Source: Thermococcus guaymasensis DSM 11113 (GTDB lineage: Archaea > Methanobacteriota_B > Thermococci > Thermococcales > Thermococcaceae). Taken from it: a stretch of 64,000 nt of DNA. Below the pieces are notes generated by a model. The model ran no database searches. It was not told the DNA's origin and was given only the letters and a program-made list of their open reading frames with translations. Below, in pieces: positions 17,361 to 28,326 of the stretch. The position numbers were made by a program, and so were the translations under genes. Each line of letters starts with the position of its first letter. The stretch's first letter is position 1. Location: the NCBI RefSeq assembly GCF_000816105.1, contig NZ_CP007140.1, positions 186,001-250,000 on the forward strand, read 5' to 3'.

Positions 17361-18622
17361 AGCCTAGCCCTCTCGAACTCCTCTTTTCTGTCCAGCGGTT
17401 TCGTCGCGTCAATGCCCCACTTTGTCGTGAGGCTCTTCTCGGCGGAGGGGTCGAGGGAGCTGCCACGGGCGTTGGGGACTATGACCAAGTCCCTGTCTGC
17501 CTGGAAGCGGGTCGCTATTGCCCACTCCACCTCGCGGTCGTCGTAGATGTTAACGTCCTCGTCAACGACTACCACGTGCTTCAGGCTCGGATGGCCCGCG
17601 AAGGCAGCCAAAATCGCATTCTTGCCGTCGCCGTCGTGCTGTTTGGTTATCGAAACAACGGCGTGTAGCCACATGGCACCACCCTCGGTCAGCCTTACAC
17701 CGTGAACCTTTGGCACGACCCGCTTGACGCTCGCATAAATCTGGGGCTCCTTGGGGAGACCCATGAGCATGAAGTGCTCATAGCCTCCGGGTAGGAGGGC
17801 GTGGAATATCGGATCGTCCACGTGGTACATGCGCTCAAACACGACGAGCGGCTGCTTCCTCACGTAGTCGTAGGTTCCGGTTATGTCAACGAACGGCCCC
17901 TCGTCAACCAGCTCGGGAGTTATCCTTGCCTCGAAGACGAACTCGCTCTCGACAGGGACGGGTATTCCTCTCAGCTCGATGACTTCGAGGGGTTTTCCAA
18001 AGGCGAGCCCGCTTAGCTTAGAAGCTATCTCAAGCTCGCTGATTCCGTAGGCGGTGCTGGTAGCGCCAGCGAGCAGAAGATGAATCGGGTTTCCGACCAC
18101 AATCCTGACGTCAAGCTCTTCCCCGTGCTCGGCCTTGTCCTTCCACATGGCATAGAGATGCCTCGGGACGAGCCTTATGGCGACTGTCTTGTCATCGCGC
18201 ACCATCATCCTGTGGAACGACACGTTGACGAAGCCGTTTTTATCTTTAGCTATCACCATGGCGGAGGTGAAGTACTGGCCACCGTCTTTGGGATAATACT
18301 TTGGAATCGGAAGCTCTATCAGCGAGAAGTCGCGCGTTGAGTTCTTCAGGAAGGGGGCGCTTTTAACGGTTTTGTATGGCGACGGGTTCTCCATGGCCTC
18401 AGCCAGGACGTGGACGAGCCTTTCCTTCTCAGTGTTCAGAAAAGAGGCTATCCTCTCGCGGGTGCTCCATATGTTGCCCGCCACCTTCCAGCCGTCCACA
18501 TCCTCGAACAGGACGGGCCTGTCCCTGTACTTGAGGAGGTAGCGGGTTATCTCAAGCTCCTTGCTCACGGGCTCCTTTACAATAACCAGATCATCAAAAG
18601 TTTGGAGAATCTCCCCCAGCAT
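17357..18622 (-). CDS. UbiD-family decarboxylase, probable anhydromevalonate phosphate decarboxylase
   Basis: Prenylated-FMN-dependent decarboxylase of the UbiD family, 421 residues, the short archaeal type. Family stretches visible are [38 protein letters not shown] and the C-terminal [19 protein letters not shown]. In the archaeal modified mevalonate pathway the UbiD homologue converts trans-anhydromevalonate 5-phosphate to isopentenyl phosphate; since Thermococcales use that route, this is the best candidate function, but other UbiD substrates cannot be excluded. The ATG follows GGTGGTAT. Confidence 0.8.
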   Translation of the reverse strand: MLGEILQTFDDLVIVKEPVSKELEITRYLLKYRDRPVLFEDVDGWKVAGNIWSTRERIASFLNTEKERLVHVLAEAMENPSPYKTVKSAPFLKNSTRDFSLIELPIPKYYPKDGGQYFTSAMVIAKDKNGFVNVSFHRMMVRDDKTVAIRLVPRHLYAMWKDKAEHGEELDVRIVVGNPIHLLLAGATSTAYGISELEIASKLSGLAFGKPLEVIELRGIPVPVESEFVFEARITPELVDEGPFVDITGTYDYVRKQPLVVFERMYHVDDPIFHALLPGGYEHFMLMGLPKEPQIYASVKRVVPKVHGVRLTEGGAMWLHAVVSITKQHDGDGKNAILAAFAGHPSLKHVVVVDEDVNIYDDREVEWAIATRFQADRDLVIVPNARGSSLDPSAEKSLTTKWGIDATKPLDRKEEFERARL

Positions 18623-18689
18623 ACCACCACCTTGAGCCTATCTTCCAAAAGGGCTATAAAGCCTTTTTCCAGAGTTGCTTTGATTGGCC

Positions 18690-20084
18690 ATGCCTATGGT
18701 TGTCCTCAGGATTCCAGATGGTTCAGCACTGGTTAAGGTCGAGAAAGCGGAGCCGAGCGTTTACTTCAAAATCTACGACCTGCTCACCTACAAGAAGGAC
18801 TACGGTAAATGGGAGAAGCCAGAGAGCCTCTATGATCCCTACGAGAAGACCTTTCCGGTTGGATTGCTCCCGAGGGTCAAGAAGTTCCTCAACAGCAAGG
18901 GATACAGGGTCAGGATAAAGGATGAGCGCCAGATCAGGGGGGTTAAACTCAACTCCACCTGGAACGAGAACTACGTCATGCGCAAATACCAGCAGAGAGC
19001 CGTCAAAAAGGCACTTAAAGAGAAGATGGGCGTCTTAGCCCTCCCCGTTGGAAGCGGGAAAACCGTCGTCGGGCTGAGGATCATTCACGAGCTCGATTTA
19101 TCCGCCCTCATCGTCGTCCACACGAAGGAACTCCTCTACCAGTGGGCCGAGAAGGTTGAGGAGTTACTCGGCGTCAAAGCTGGAATAGTCGGCGACAACA
19201 AGTGGAACGAGGAGAACGTGACGGTCGCCATGATACAGACCCTCCTCTCCCGGGGCGCCGACAAGCTCCAGAACGACTACGCGGTAGTAATGTTCGATGA
19301 GTGCCACAGGACTTCAGCCGCCGAGAAGTTCTATCAGCTGGGGATAAGCCTCCCACAGGTCTACCGCTTCGGGCTTTCGGCGACGCCCTGGAGGCGCGTC
19401 AGGGGAGAAGAAATCAAGATTGAGGCAGTCGTCGGTCCGATAATCTACGAGGTGAAGGCTGAGGATCTGATAAGGGAAGGCTTTTTGGCAAAGCCTCGCT
19501 TCGAGGTGATAACCTACGAGTCGAGCATGCCGTCCTTCAGCGAGAGGTATAAGGAGCTCTACGAGGACGTTATCATGAACAACGACGAGAGGAACAGGGC
19601 AATAGTGGAAAAGGCCAAGGAGCTCGTCAGAAAGGGCCACCGCGTCCTCATAGACGTCAAGCGCATAGAACACGGCAAAATCCTGAAGGAGATGCTCGAT
19701 AGAGAGGGTGTGAAGGCAGAGTTTCTCAGCTCTCAGAGCCCGAACCGCTGGGAGGTCCTTGAGGCGTACAAAAACGGCGAGATTCCTGTTTTGATCTCAA
19801 CGCTGCTCAAGGAGGGTGTTGACATCCCAGAGATTTCGGCAATAATACTGGCCGGCGGCGGAAAGAGCGACATAATGACGATACAGACCATAGGAAGGGC
19901 TCTGAGACCGAAGAAGGGCATGAGAGCTGTTATAGTTGACGTCGCCGACGACGACCCGCTACTTTACACGCACTTCATAGAAAGGCAGAAGGCACTGAAG
20001 CAGTACTACGGAAAGTACTACGACAGGGAATTAAAGCTCGACGAGGCAGTCTCCAAAAAGCGCCGCGCGCGCAAGGGCCCTTGA
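18690..20084 (+). CDS. XPB/Rad25-like superfamily 2 DNA helicase
   Basis: Archaeal XPB homologue (about 464 residues), a DNA translocase used in repair or transcription. An N-terminal damage-recognition-like domain (residues 1-95) precedes the helicase core: Walker A LPVGSGKT, motif II MFDECH (DECH box), motif III LSATPWRR, an RED-like spacer region, and motif VI QTIGRALRP. No Bax1 nuclease partner is adjacent. A box A at 18653-18660 places the transcript start around 18682, so the message may be leaderless; ATG 18690, ATG 18696 and TTG 18684 are all possible. Its last 54 bases overlap the convergent truA gene. Confidence 0.88.
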   Translation: MPMVVLRIPDGSALVKVEKAEPSVYFKIYDLLTYKKDYGKWEKPESLYDPYEKTFPVGLLPRVKKFLNSKGYRVRIKDERQIRGVKLNSTWNENYVMRKYQQRAVKKALKEKMGVLALPVGSGKTVVGLRIIHELDLSALIVVHTKELLYQWAEKVEELLGVKAGIVGDNKWNEENVTVAMIQTLLSRGADKLQNDYAVVMFDECHRTSAAEKFYQLGISLPQVYRFGLSATPWRRVRGEEIKIEAVVGPIIYEVKAEDLIREGFLAKPRFEVITYESSMPSFSERYKELYEDVIMNNDERNRAIVEKAKELVRKGHRVLIDVKRIEHGKILKEMLDREGVKAEFLSSQSPNRWEVLEAYKNGEIPVLISTLLKEGVDIPEISAIILAGGGKSDIMTIQTIGRALRPKKGMRAVIVDVADDDPLLYTHFIERQKALKQYYGKYYDRELKLDEAVSKKRRARKGP

Positions 20085-20834
20085 ATAGCGCTCAAAGAGG
20101 TCGCGCTTTGCCTTGGCAAGGCCTTTTTTGTCGGTTTTGAACTCGATGTCGGGATACTCTATGTGCCACAGGACGAGGTTCTCTGGAGGGGCGGGTGGGA
20201 CCTTCTTTCTGTAAGTTCCCGCGAGCATAGCCCTCACATCTTCAGGCTCAAGGAGTCCAAGCCCGCAGAAGCGGAGCGCGTTGACTATCCTCCGCACCAT
20301 CTCCCAGAGAAAGCTCTTGCCTGTGATTTCCACCAAGTAGTAGCCGTTCCTCGGGATTATCCTTACCTCCGTTATCTCCCTTACGGGATCCCTCCCAGGC
20401 TCAAGCTTTGCGAAGGCCGAGAAGTCATGGACGCCCTCAAAGAGCCGGGCGCACTCGATGACCTTCTCAAGGTCAAAGCCCTCATCGATGAGGTAGTAGC
20501 GGTAGGTCTTTGAGCCGGCCCAGAACCTTGGATGGAACTCGTCGGGAACGTCGGCGACGCCGAGAACCCAGAGGTCTTTGAGGTGATGGTTTAAGACTTC
20601 TGGCCTTGCGAGGTCGGCCCTCTCACTGGGAACGAAGGAAACGGCGTTGAAGAAGGCCGAGACCCCCCTGTCAGTCCGGGAAGCACCTTTGAAGTCGTTT
20701 TCTTCCGGGCTTTCGATGATTCTAAGCTTCGTCAGAACCTGGATAAGCTCTCCCTCAACGGTTCTAACCCCGGGCTGTCTCTGAAAGCCGTAGAATGCCG
20801 TCCCATCGTAGGCCACGCGGAGGGCGAGCTTCAT
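20031..20834 (-). CDS. truA: tRNA pseudouridine synthase TruA
   Basis: Converts uridines 38-40 of the tRNA anticodon arm to pseudouridine. At 267 residues it has the usual size. Diagnostic motifs: LRVAYDGTAFYGFQRQPG at the start, the catalytic Asp in GASRTDRGVSA (about residue 58), YRYYLIDEGF, and SFLWEMVRRIVNALR near the C-terminal core. The ATG follows GGTGATCTT. The final 18 codons are read antisense to the end of the XPB gene, so this tail evolves under a double constraint. Confidence 0.95.
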   Translation of the reverse strand: MKLALRVAYDGTAFYGFQRQPGVRTVEGELIQVLTKLRIIESPEENDFKGASRTDRGVSAFFNAVSFVPSERADLARPEVLNHHLKDLWVLGVADVPDEFHPRFWAGSKTYRYYLIDEGFDLEKVIECARLFEGVHDFSAFAKLEPGRDPVREITEVRIIPRNGYYLVEITGKSFLWEMVRRIVNALRFCGLGLLEPEDVRAMLAGTYRKKVPPAPPENLVLWHIEYPDIEFKTDKKGLAKAKRDLFERYSRALARAALFGDCLVEL

Positions 20835-20850
20835 AAGATCACCCTAAAAC

Positions 20851-20928
20851 TGGTGGGGCCGCCGGGATTTGAACCCGGGTCACGGGCTCCCAAAGCCCGC
20901 AGGATGGGCCAAGCTACCCTACGGCCCC
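20851..20928 (-). tRNA. tRNA-Pro (anticodon TGG)
   Basis: The minus strand folds as a full cloverleaf: acceptor GGGGCCG with CGGCCCC, D arm, anticodon stem GCGGG/CCCGT with loop CTTTGGGA holding TGG, T arm with GGTTCAAATCC, discriminator A and an encoded CCA at 20853-20851. No intron. Anticodon UGG reads CCA and, by wobble, other proline codons. Its promoter is the TATA box at 20955-20964. Confidence 0.96.
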
Positions 20929-20954
20929 TTGCCCTGGAATAAGGCCCCTGCAAA

Positions 20955-20964
20955 GCTTATAAAC
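20955..20964. promoter_or_regulatory. Shared TATA box between tRNA-Pro and the mannosyltransferase gene
   Basis: GCTTATAAAC lies inside a longer inverted repeat (CAAAG to 5', CTTTG to 3'). Read on the minus strand it puts the tRNA transcript start around 20935, just before the tRNA; on the plus strand around 20985, before the ATG at 21002. Confidence 0.5.
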
Positions 20965-21001
20965 TTTGCGGGTTTTAGTTCCTTGGCTGGGGGTAGTGAT
21001 A

Positions 21002-22081
21002 ATGCATGAGAACAAACGGCCAAGGGTCTCTATAATAATTCCAACCTACAACGAGCGAGACAACCTTGATGAGCTGTTCCAAAGGATATCGGATGCGCTG
21101 AAAAAGGAAGGCTACGAGTTTGAGATCATAGTAGTGGATGACGACTCTCCCGATGGAACGTGGCGCCACGCAATGGAGCTGGCCGCGAAGTATCCGGTTA
21201 AGGTAATCCGCAGAATGGACGAGAAGGGCCTCTCCTCAGCAGTTATCCGGGGCTTCAAGGAGGCAAGCGGCGACGTGTTCGTGGTGATGGACGCTGACCT
21301 GCAGCACCCGCCGGAGAAGATCCCCGAACTAGTGAGAGCCATTGAAGAAGGGGCAGACATAGCGATAGCAAGCCGCTACATTCCTGGGGGAGGGGTGGAG
21401 AACTGGTACTGGTACCGGAAGCTGATTTCCAAGGGTGCCATAATGGTAGGAAGACTCGCATTACCTAGAATAAGGGACATCAAAGACCCAGTCAGCGGCT
21501 TTTTTGCCCTCAAAAGGGAGGTCGTGGAGGGCGTTGAGCTGAACCCAATCGGCTTTAAAATACTCATGGAGATTCTCATCAAGGGAAACTACCGGAAGGT
21601 CGTTGAAGTGCCCTTCAAGTTTGGCCTCAGAAAGGCCGGGGAGAGCAAGCTAGGCGGGAAGACTATCATATCCTACCTTAAGCACGTTTACAGACTCATG
21701 CGCTGGTCCGGAGAGCTTGACAGGCTCGTGAAGTTCAGCATCGTTGGTCTATCCGGGATCCTCGTGAACGAGGGCTTTCTCTGGCTCTTTGTTCACCTCG
21801 GTCTAAGCAAGTACATTGCCAACGTTCCCGCCACCGAACTCGCTATACTCAACAACTTCTTCTGGAACGACCTCTGGACGTTTAAGGATTTAAGAACTGC
21901 TCCACTCTGGAGGAGGCTGCTGAGTTTCCACATCGCCGCATTGATGGGAGCCCTCGTACAGTGGGCGATATACGCCCCCCTTGTCTATATCGGCGTCCAC
22001 TACCTTATAGCCAACCTAATCGGCATAGGCGCTTCCTTTGTTGTCCGCTTCCTCTTCAACAGAAACGTGACGTGGGGATAA
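21002..22081 (+). CDS. Dolichol-phosphate mannose synthase with GtrA-like membrane domain
   Basis: Transfers a sugar, probably mannose from GDP-mannose, to the lipid carrier dolichol phosphate for protein glycosylation. N-terminal GT2 (GT-A) domain, residues about 10-235: RVSIIIPTYNERDN, VVDDDSPDGTW and the metal-binding DADLQHPPEKIP; GESKLGGKTII marks the acceptor loop. The C-terminal part (about residues 240-359) has four membrane helices of the GtrA type. This two-part layout matches the Pyrococcus furiosus enzyme of known structure. The ATG at 21002 sits behind GGGGGTAGTGAT; the open frame runs 36 bases further upstream but lacks a site. Confidence 0.9.
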   Translation: MHENKRPRVSIIIPTYNERDNLDELFQRISDALKKEGYEFEIIVVDDDSPDGTWRHAMELAAKYPVKVIRRMDEKGLSSAVIRGFKEASGDVFVVMDADLQHPPEKIPELVRAIEEGADIAIASRYIPGGGVENWYWYRKLISKGAIMVGRLALPRIRDIKDPVSGFFALKREVVEGVELNPIGFKILMEILIKGNYRKVVEVPFKFGLRKAGESKLGGKTIISYLKHVYRLMRWSGELDRLVKFSIVGLSGILVNEGFLWLFVHLGLSKYIANVPATELAILNNFFWNDLWTFKDLRTAPLWRRLLSFHIAALMGALVQWAIYAPLVYIGVHYLIANLIGIGASFVVRFLFNRNVTWG

Positions 22082-22095
22082 GGGAAAAACGGAGA

Positions 22096-23709
<1,614 letters not shown>

Positions 23710-23833
23710 CTAAGTTACGTGGAACCTTGAGCCGAAGATGTTTAAAAAGTTTAAGGGAACAAGGGAAAGAAAAAAGAGGGCATCAAGGCTTATTGTTCCG
23801 TGATCATAAACTTCTGCCCTGCATTCAGGATGT

Positions 23834-24385
23834 TTATCCGCGCTGGTATAGACCCACAAGCTCCCCCCACGCCAGAACGTGGCCTTCCATTGCCTTTTCA
23901 AGTTCCTCCCTTCCGGAGCCGGGCTTGAGGCTCAGTTCTGTGTCCAAAGCGTAAACCTTGAAGTGGTAGTGGTGTGCCTTCCCCGGCGGGGGACATGGGC
24001 CATTGTAGCCGATCCGTCCAAAGTCGTTCCTTCCCTGAACGATGTGGATGGGCTCATCGGTTTCTCCCTTTTTGGGTATCCACTGGGGGATCTCCCCGAG
24101 CGGCGGAATGTTCCATGCTATCCAGTGGGTGAACGTCCCCCCGGGTGCGTCCGGATCATCGACTATAACGACGAGGGATTTTGTGCCCTCGGGGATCTCC
24201 CCAACGTAGATCGGCGGGTTGGTGTCGTCGCCATCACAGGTGTACTCCTTCGGTATGAAGTCTCCCTCATGGAAAACTGATCCTATCTCAAGGGTCTTGG
24301 GAGCTTCCACCTTCTCACCCCCTCCCGAAAGACATCCCGAAGCCATAACTAAAAGGGCAATGAGCAGGGGAGCCAGCCACCTCAT
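23834..24385 (-). CDS. PEBP-family (YbhB/YbcL-like) lipoprotein
   Basis: Phosphatidylethanolamine-binding protein/RKIP fold, as a surface lipoprotein: signal sequence MRWLAPLLIALLVMASGC with lipid-modified Cys18, a short Gly/Glu linker and the PEBP domain. Family motifs are DGDDTNPPIYVGEIP, LVVIVDDPDAPGGTFTHW (the DPDxP ligand loop) and GYNGPCPPPGKAHHYHFKVYAL. Function of archaeal members is unknown; a ligand-binding role at the cell surface is inferred. The ATG at 24385 is chosen because the signal peptide begins there; an upstream extension would bury it. No ribosome binding site is clear. Confidence 0.88.
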   Translation of the reverse strand: MRWLAPLLIALLVMASGCLSGGGEKVEAPKTLEIGSVFHEGDFIPKEYTCDGDDTNPPIYVGEIPEGTKSLVVIVDDPDAPGGTFTHWIAWNIPPLGEIPQWIPKKGETDEPIHIVQGRNDFGRIGYNGPCPPPGKAHHYHFKVYALDTELSLKPGSGREELEKAMEGHVLAWGELVGLYQRG

Positions 24386-24442
24386 GAGTTTAGTTACGCA
24401 TTTCTCCGTAAAAGTCTTTAGCTTGGCCGCCAACTGTGAACC

Positions 24443-24934
24443 ATGGCAAGGGTTCACCTGATCTACAGGCGGATTCCAAACAGGATCCTTGAAAGGGACG
24501 ACGAGGTTGTAGCCGATTTAGGTGAGGTTATAGTCGCAAAGTCCCGTTTTGAGGGCATGCTTGCACCTCTCAAGGTGGACGGCGTTGAAGTGATCAAGAA
24601 CGGTTACACCATGGTCTATTTCGCTTTTGTTGGAAAGAGCTATGACATTCTGAAGGTCTACGACGAGGAGGGGAACTTCAAGGGGCTCTACGTTGATGTC
24701 CTTGCATACACGAAGCGAGAGGGGAACACAATAGAGATGCTCGACCTCTTCCTCGACATCTTCATCTTTCCTGACGGCAGAGCCTTCCTTCTCGACGAGG
24801 ACGAGCTTGAAATGGCCCTGGACTACGGGCTTGTTGACAGGGAGACCTTCGACTTCGCGTACAGAGTCGCGAGGGAGATAATGGAAGATATAGGACGTGG
24901 CAAGTTCCCACCGGAAATAGTGTGGAAGTACTAA
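24443..24934 (+). CDS. DUF402 family protein
   Basis: A 163-residue protein of the DUF402 fold, seen alone here. Related folds occur in the Ntdp nucleoside di/triphosphatase and at the C terminus of the RNA-binding/RNase FAU-1 of Pyrococcus. The family's metal and phosphate region is visible: [31 protein letters not shown] with aspartates that resemble ligands ([13 protein letters not shown]). Function is therefore probably a phosphohydrolase or RNA-linked enzyme, unproven. The ATG at 24443 has no ribosome binding site, suggesting a short or no leader. Its end overlaps trmY by four bases. Confidence 0.78.
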   Translation: MARVHLIYRRIPNRILERDDEVVADLGEVIVAKSRFEGMLAPLKVDGVEVIKNGYTMVYFAFVGKSYDILKVYDEEGNFKGLYVDVLAYTKREGNTIEMLDLFLDIFIFPDGRAFLLDEDELEMALDYGLVDRETFDFAYRVAREIMEDIGRGKFPPEIVWKY

Positions 24935-25539
24935 GGCGGGTTTGGCAGGGAATCGAGGAATATGTTGATGTATGCAACCACGTGAGAGGCAAGATAGCTC
25001 TTCTTTCCTACACTCACCCTCTCCGCTATTCCGTCGAGGAACATCTCGTCTTCTGGACCCAGTCCCTTGTGGTCGCCGAGGACGAAGGCCACATTGGTGG
25101 GGAATCTGACCTCTTCCACAGGTTTGCCTTCCTCGTGGAGATAGTATAAAGCCGAGTTTTTAAGGGTGAGCCGTATTACGTCCTCAAAAGTCCTGTTGCT
25201 GACGTAGAGGCCGGGGTAAACCTCCACCTCCTTCCCCGGCTCCCTCAGTCCTTCGCCGGCCTTGAGGGCCTTCATTATGAGCCTCGCCGTGCTCCTCTCG
25301 TCAGGGTTGAGGCGAACCTTCAGCCTTGACCCCTCAAAGCGTATCGCCTTCGGAGGCTCTGGCGGGCCGTAGAGGAGGAGCCAGGCGCGGACGTTCTTCC
25401 GGAAGCCGTGTGAGAGCAGAAAAGCCGAGTTAAGGAACCTGCAGAGGATGTCTATCCTGCCGCTCGTCCCCGGAAGGTCGCTCAGCTTGAAATCCGGCCT
25501 TGTGTGGGCCTCGTTGGCTTTGATTATGAACGTCCTCAT
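24931..25539 (-). CDS. trmY: tRNA (pseudouridine(54)-N1)-methyltransferase TrmY
   Basis: SPOUT-class SAM-dependent enzyme that methylates pseudouridine 54 in archaeal tRNAs. The 202-residue length and sequence match the family: N-terminal [23 protein letters not shown], central [16 protein letters not shown], and the knotted SAM site [14 protein letters not shown] with [13 protein letters not shown] near the end. No clear ribosome binding site; probably leaderless. Works in the same tRNA T loop as pseudouridylation by other enzymes not in the window. Confidence 0.93.
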   Translation of the reverse strand: MRTFIIKANEAHTRPDFKLSDLPGTSGRIDILCRFLNSAFLLSHGFRKNVRAWLLLYGPPEPPKAIRFEGSRLKVRLNPDERSTARLIMKALKAGEGLREPGKEVEVYPGLYVSNRTFEDVIRLTLKNSALYYLHEEGKPVEEVRFPTNVAFVLGDHKGLGPEDEMFLDGIAERVSVGKKSYLASHVVAYINIFLDSLPNPP

Positions 25540-25597
25540 GGGAGCAGATAGGCAAAGGGGTTTAAAGGCTTGGCTCCAAGGGGTATTGGTGGTAGGG

Positions 25598-25882
25598 ATG
25601 AAGTTCTTGAAAGAGACAAAAGACGGGACGCTTCTTCTGATCTATGTCCAGCCGAAGGCAAAGAAGAATGAGATTGAGGGAATCGATGAGTGGCGCGGAA
25701 GACTTAAGGTCAAAATCCAGGCTCCCCCAGTCGGAGGAAAGGCGAACAAGGAGGTAGTTAAGTTCTTCTCTAAGACCCTCGGAGCAGAAGTGGAGCTGGT
25801 CGGAGGTGAAACTTCCAGAGAAAAAACTCTCCTAATCAGGGGGCTTTCGGCGGAAGAAGTTAGCAAAAAACTTGGACTTTAA
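25598..25882 (+). CDS. YggU/DUF167 family protein
   Basis: A 94-residue UPF0235 protein. The family core is clear: [22 protein letters not shown] at the start and [20 protein letters not shown] in the middle, then [17 protein letters not shown]. The fold is a small alpha/beta sandwich; function is unknown across all domains of life. The true start is the ATG at 25598 behind GGTAGGG, not the long upstream open frame, which only reads antisense to trmY. Confidence 0.88.
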   Translation: MKFLKETKDGTLLLIYVQPKAKKNEIEGIDEWRGRLKVKIQAPPVGGKANKEVVKFFSKTLGAEVELVGGETSREKTLLIRGLSAEEVSKKLGL

Positions 25883-25986
25883 CGTTCATGTCCGTCCTTC
25901 AGTCATTTTTTGATATCTGCTGTGAACACCTTTTTTAAGGGCAACGCTTAAATTCATGAGCCTTTCTTCATCCTTGGGTGATCCGG

Positions 25987-27093
25987 ATGAGAAAGCTCAC
26001 GCTGGCGGAGGCGAGTGCCATACTCATCGGGACTCAAATAGGGGCGGGAGTTCTGGGCCTACCGTATGCGCTTAAAGATGCTGGCTTTGGAGGAATAGCT
26101 ATTATCATCGCCGTCGGCATTCTCACGCTGCTCACAGCGCTCTTTGTGCTTGAGCTGGCCGTCCAGAGGAAGGGAACGCTCACCTCACTCGCGCGCGAGA
26201 CACTTGGAAAGGCAGGCGGCTGGCTGATGCTCGCGAGCATATCCGTCCTCAGCTACGGCGCGTTGATAGCCTACATCGCCGGGAGCGGTGACATCCTGTC
26301 TTCCCTGCTAGGGATAAATAAGTCCGTTTCTGCACTAATTTTCTGGGTGATTATGAGCGGGATCGTGCTCATGGGCATCAAAGCCTCGGGTGAGGCTGAA
26401 CTGGTGCTTAACTTCCTGCTTCTTGGCGCGCTGACGGTTGCCGTGGCCCTGATGCTGCCAAGGGTTGACGTTGAAAACCTCACAGCCGTGGACACTTCAG
26501 CCTTGGTCTCCGGAATAGGCGTTGCAATCTTTGCCTACGTCAGCCACATGGTCGTCCCCGAGATATACAAGGGGCTTGGAAGCGCCGAGAAGACCAAGAA
26601 GGCCGTCCTCATAGGTTACCTTGTACCCATGGCCTTCTACTCCCTGTTCGTCTTCGCCTTTGTCGGCGCTTTGGGAGGAGACACCCCCCAGCTGGCCACC
26701 GCGGCCCTTGAAGACTACTACGGCAACGTCGGGAAAGTCCTCGGGCTCGTCCTTCCGCTCGCGGCCATAAGCACGAGCTACATCGGCATAGGTTTCGCCC
26801 AGATGGATAACCTCAGGGAAGCGTTCAATCTTGACAAGAGGAGCGCATGGCTCCTGACCGTGGTTCCGCCACTGTTGATTTACTTCGCAGGCCTGAAGAG
26901 CTTCGTCAGTGCCCTCTGGCTCGCGGGGACATTCGGTGGCCTTTTATACGCTGGAATCCTACCGGTGGCGATGTACGTCAAGACGAGGAAATCCTGCTCT
27001 CCAAAGTGTGTGCGGATTCCACACGGCGTTGCTTACTTCGCAGGGGCGATTTTCTTCTTAGTGTTCGTGTATTCCGTAGTGTCAATGGTCTGA
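25987..27093 (+). CDS. Amino acid permease, aromatic/AAAP-like (APC superfamily)
   Basis: Integral membrane amino acid transporter with about 11 helices in 368 residues. The substrate-binding unwound helix 1 is evident (AILIGTQIGAGVLGLPYAL), the signature of the HAAAP/AAAP branch (Mtr/TyrP, SLC38-like). VSHMVVPEIYKG in the middle and ISTSYIGIGFAQMDNL in helix 8 also fit. Transport is probably driven by a sodium or proton gradient; the specific amino acid is not readable. The ATG at 25987 follows GGGTGATC. It stands alone, with a convergent spacer of 107 bases to gap. Confidence 0.85.
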   Translation: MRKLTLAEASAILIGTQIGAGVLGLPYALKDAGFGGIAIIIAVGILTLLTALFVLELAVQRKGTLTSLARETLGKAGGWLMLASISVLSYGALIAYIAGSGDILSSLLGINKSVSALIFWVIMSGIVLMGIKASGEAELVLNFLLLGALTVAVALMLPRVDVENLTAVDTSALVSGIGVAIFAYVSHMVVPEIYKGLGSAEKTKKAVLIGYLVPMAFYSLFVFAFVGALGGDTPQLATAALEDYYGNVGKVLGLVLPLAAISTSYIGIGFAQMDNLREAFNLDKRSAWLLTVVPPLLIYFAGLKSFVSALWLAGTFGGLLYAGILPVAMYVKTRKSCSPKCVRIPHGVAYFAGAIFFLVFVYSVVSMV

Positions 27094-27200
27094 GTTCTTC
27101 TCTGTTTTCCATTTCAGCCAGGAGAGCACAGTAAGTAGCGTTATCGGCCAGAAGAAGTTAAAGTGGATAAATAAAGTGGATAAAATGGAAGGGAAGAAGT

Positions 27201-28208
27201 TTACTTCAAAATTCCCAGACTCTCGTTCGTCTTCCTTATGCTCTCCCACTTGTCGGCGAGCTCGAACATGGCCCTTATCGCGTCTATGTTCTCCGGCACA
27301 ACGTCGCTCTCCTGGTGGACGGCCTGGATGTAGAAGAGCCTATTCCCGCGGACGCTTATGCTCTCCTTCCAGACGGCGATCTCGTAGAGGTTGTTCCACT
27401 CGCGGTGCAGGTCGCGGGCGAACTCTATTATCTGGGCCGTGCTGTCGAAGCCCCTCTCCTTCTCGAAGAGGAGAACGCGCGTGGTGTTCTCAAATATGTC
27501 AACGACGTCCTTAGCCTCGACCGGCTTCTTGAGCTCGACCATGATGCTGTGGACGTGCATGAGTGTCGTCGGAACTACGAAGGCGCTCGTCTCGATGTTA
27601 ATCGGGATTACCGTCTGCACGTCCGGGCCGTGATGTGACGGAACCGTGACGCTCGGCTTTATCGCGTTGACCGGCCCGCGCTTGGTGTCGTTCGGATCTG
27701 CGGCCCTCCTTATCATCACTGCGTAAACGTAGTCTATGTACTCTTGAATCGCGCTCAGCGTCCTTGTCAGGCCCGTCGTGTTGCACGAGACCACTCTAAC
27801 GTAATCCTTGCCCAGTGCCTTCTCGTAGTTTGCCTGAGCAACGAAGGAGACTTCAGCAACGCTGGCCTTCTCGCCGCCCTGGAAGATCGCCTTAACGCCG
27901 GCATTCTCGTAGAGGGCTTTGTTCTTCGCTCCCATTCCGCCGGGTGTGGCGTCGACGATGACGTCAACCTCGTTGAGAAGGTCGTTTAGGGTTCCGGCAA
28001 CCTTGAAACCTGCCTTTTCAAACCTCGGCAAGAACTCCTCGCTCGCCGCGTAGACGGGAATTCCGAGCTCTCTCGCACGGTATGCTTCGAAGTCCGGCTT
28101 CGTCTTGGTTACGCCTATGAGCTTCATGTCGTCCTGCCTTGTCACGGCGTAAGCGACGCGCTTTCCTATAGTGCCGTAACCGTTAATTCCGACCTTTACC
28201 TTAACCAT
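27201..28208 (-). CDS. gap: Phosphorylating glyceraldehyde-3-phosphate dehydrogenase (gluconeogenic)
   Basis: Archaeal-type GAPDH, 335 residues, NAD(P)-dependent. N-terminal Rossmann motif [14 protein letters not shown]; catalytic Cys in [11 protein letters not shown] (about residue 140); [18 protein letters not shown] with the substrate-phosphate residues, and the conserved [10 protein letters not shown]. In Thermococcales glycolysis uses GAPOR/GAPN instead, so this enzyme serves gluconeogenesis. The ATG at 28208 has GGTGGTTG before it. A putative sugar-response operator sits behind its TATA box (see the regulatory entry), consistent with activation under gluconeogenic growth. Confidence 0.95.
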   Translation of the reverse strand: MVKVKVGINGYGTIGKRVAYAVTRQDDMKLIGVTKTKPDFEAYRARELGIPVYAASEEFLPRFEKAGFKVAGTLNDLLNEVDVIVDATPGGMGAKNKALYENAGVKAIFQGGEKASVAEVSFVAQANYEKALGKDYVRVVSCNTTGLTRTLSAIQEYIDYVYAVMIRRAADPNDTKRGPVNAIKPSVTVPSHHGPDVQTVIPINIETSAFVVPTTLMHVHSIMVELKKPVEAKDVVDIFENTTRVLLFEKERGFDSTAQIIEFARDLHREWNNLYEIAVWKESISVRGNRLFYIQAVHQESDVVPENIDAIRAMFELADKWESIRKTNESLGILK

Positions 28209-28224
28209 GGCAACCACCGGAAAG

Positions 28225-28271
28225 TTTTATAGCTATAAAATACTTAAGCCTTGTTTTCACCGCGAGTGAAA
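28225..28271. promoter_or_regulatory. Divergent gap/aIF2B promoter with TGM-like operator
   Basis: A 16-base palindrome TTTTATAGCTATAAAA (28225-28240) gives TATA boxes in both directions. Beside it lies TTTCAC-CGCGA-GTGAAA (28255-28271), two perfect 6-base arms with a 5-base spacer. The known Thermococcales glycolytic motif bound by Tgr/TrmBL1 is TATCAC-N5-GTGATA. This copy keeps the TCAC-N5-GTGA core and lies upstream of the gap TATA box, the place where the motif activates gluconeogenic genes. Confidence 0.6.
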
Positions 28272-28326
28272 AGCGGGGAGCGAAAAGGTGATAAGCAAGG
28301 ACGCAGACCAACATCGGCGGTCTGCT

